DNA of 64,000 nucleotides, taken from NCBI GenBank assembly GCA_022825895.1, contig JAJDVX010000035.1, positions 56,078 to 120,077 on the forward strand. Direction: 5' to 3'. The DNA is from Chloroflexota bacterium (lineage in GTDB: Bacteria > Chloroflexota > UBA11872). The notes below the pieces were generated by a model. The model was not told where the DNA came from. It searched no databases and saw only the letters and a list, made by a program, of their open reading frames with translations. A program made the translations under genes and the position numbers. Within the stretch, counting starts at the first letter, position 1. Every line of letters begins with the position of its first letter. Positions 63,985-64,000 of the stretch are shown piece after piece.

Positions 63985-64000
63985 ATGACATTACACCCAC
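63985..64000 (+). CDS. Possible start of a gene cut by the window edge
   Basis: ATG 63985 is preceded by AAAGGAAAATATAAAC, a purine-rich Shine-Dalgarno with good spacing, in a sharply A+T-rich context. Only MTLHP is visible, so no function can be given. Confidence 0.3.

Overview
The window is a GC-rich, gene-dense bacterial chromosome segment with no rRNA or tRNA gene visible. The gene content points to a Chloroflexota lineage, perhaps a marine or sponge-associated one. The clues are a DUF3105 protein, a SpoIID/LytB-domain protein with C-terminal FG-P repeats, ThyX in place of ThyA, a long MacA/MacB-like exporter, a SUF operon, and expanded oxidoreductase and enolase-superfamily genes. This assignment is inferred from gene content; no phylogenetic marker was aligned.

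Left part (1-47.7 kb): mostly housekeeping. It starts with a permease cut by the window edge, a nucleoside-phosphorylase-like gene, three small envelope or unknown proteins and 6-phosphogluconate dehydrogenase. Then come yebC and a tightly coupled ruvC-ruvA-ruvB-acyP run with GTGA overlaps, a FecR-like protein, acpS and nnrD. A leftward cluster follows: recX, plsY, der, plsC, cmk. Next are a thiamine-diphosphate enzyme, the SpoIID protein, thyX, lysine 2,3-aminomutase, and a complete SUF iron-sulfur operon (sufC, sufB, sufD, a Rieske ferredoxin, sufS, sufU). After an MFS transporter lies a four-gene leftward exporter: two ABC ATPases, a 946-residue permease and a very long coiled-coil adaptor. 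One ATPase carries a C-terminal AbrB-like domain. From 37.6 to 46.6 kb there is an ATP-grasp-like protein, a siroheme-type dehydrogenase, a GDPD phosphodiesterase, a zinc alcohol dehydrogenase followed in frame by an open but start-less reading frame, a lipoprotein, two tandem Gfo/Idh/MocA oxidoreductases and a histone-deacetylase-fold amidohydrolase. A primary-type sigma factor closes this part.

Middle (47.7-51.9 kb): a small catabolic set (acetamidase/formamidase, HpcH/HpaI aldolase, enolase-superfamily racemase/synthase) separated by spacers full of palindromic REP-like repeats.

Right part (51.9-60.5 kb): a defence island. It holds an MNT-HEPN toxin-antitoxin pair, a single-chain type IIG-like restriction-modification protein, a coupled AlbA_2/Schlafen-type protein, a decayed second MNT-HEPN junction, and a two-gene unit of a large AAA ATPase plus a small possible nuclease-like protein. 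The AlbA_2 gene and the ATPase are visibly richer in A+T than their surroundings, which suggests recent acquisition. Two copies of the intergenic palindrome are embedded in frame inside the restriction-modification gene.

Far right (60.5-64 kb): a family of small membrane-anchored coiled-coil proteins. There is one short DUF1640-like gene and then three tandem paralogues with a conserved N-terminal membrane segment, an 11-residue (hendecad) repeat core and a shared C-terminal motif. Each is preceded by the same leader sequence. The first contains four near-identical 87-bp repeats. The window ends in a repeat-rich non-coding stretch and, possibly, the first codons of another gene.
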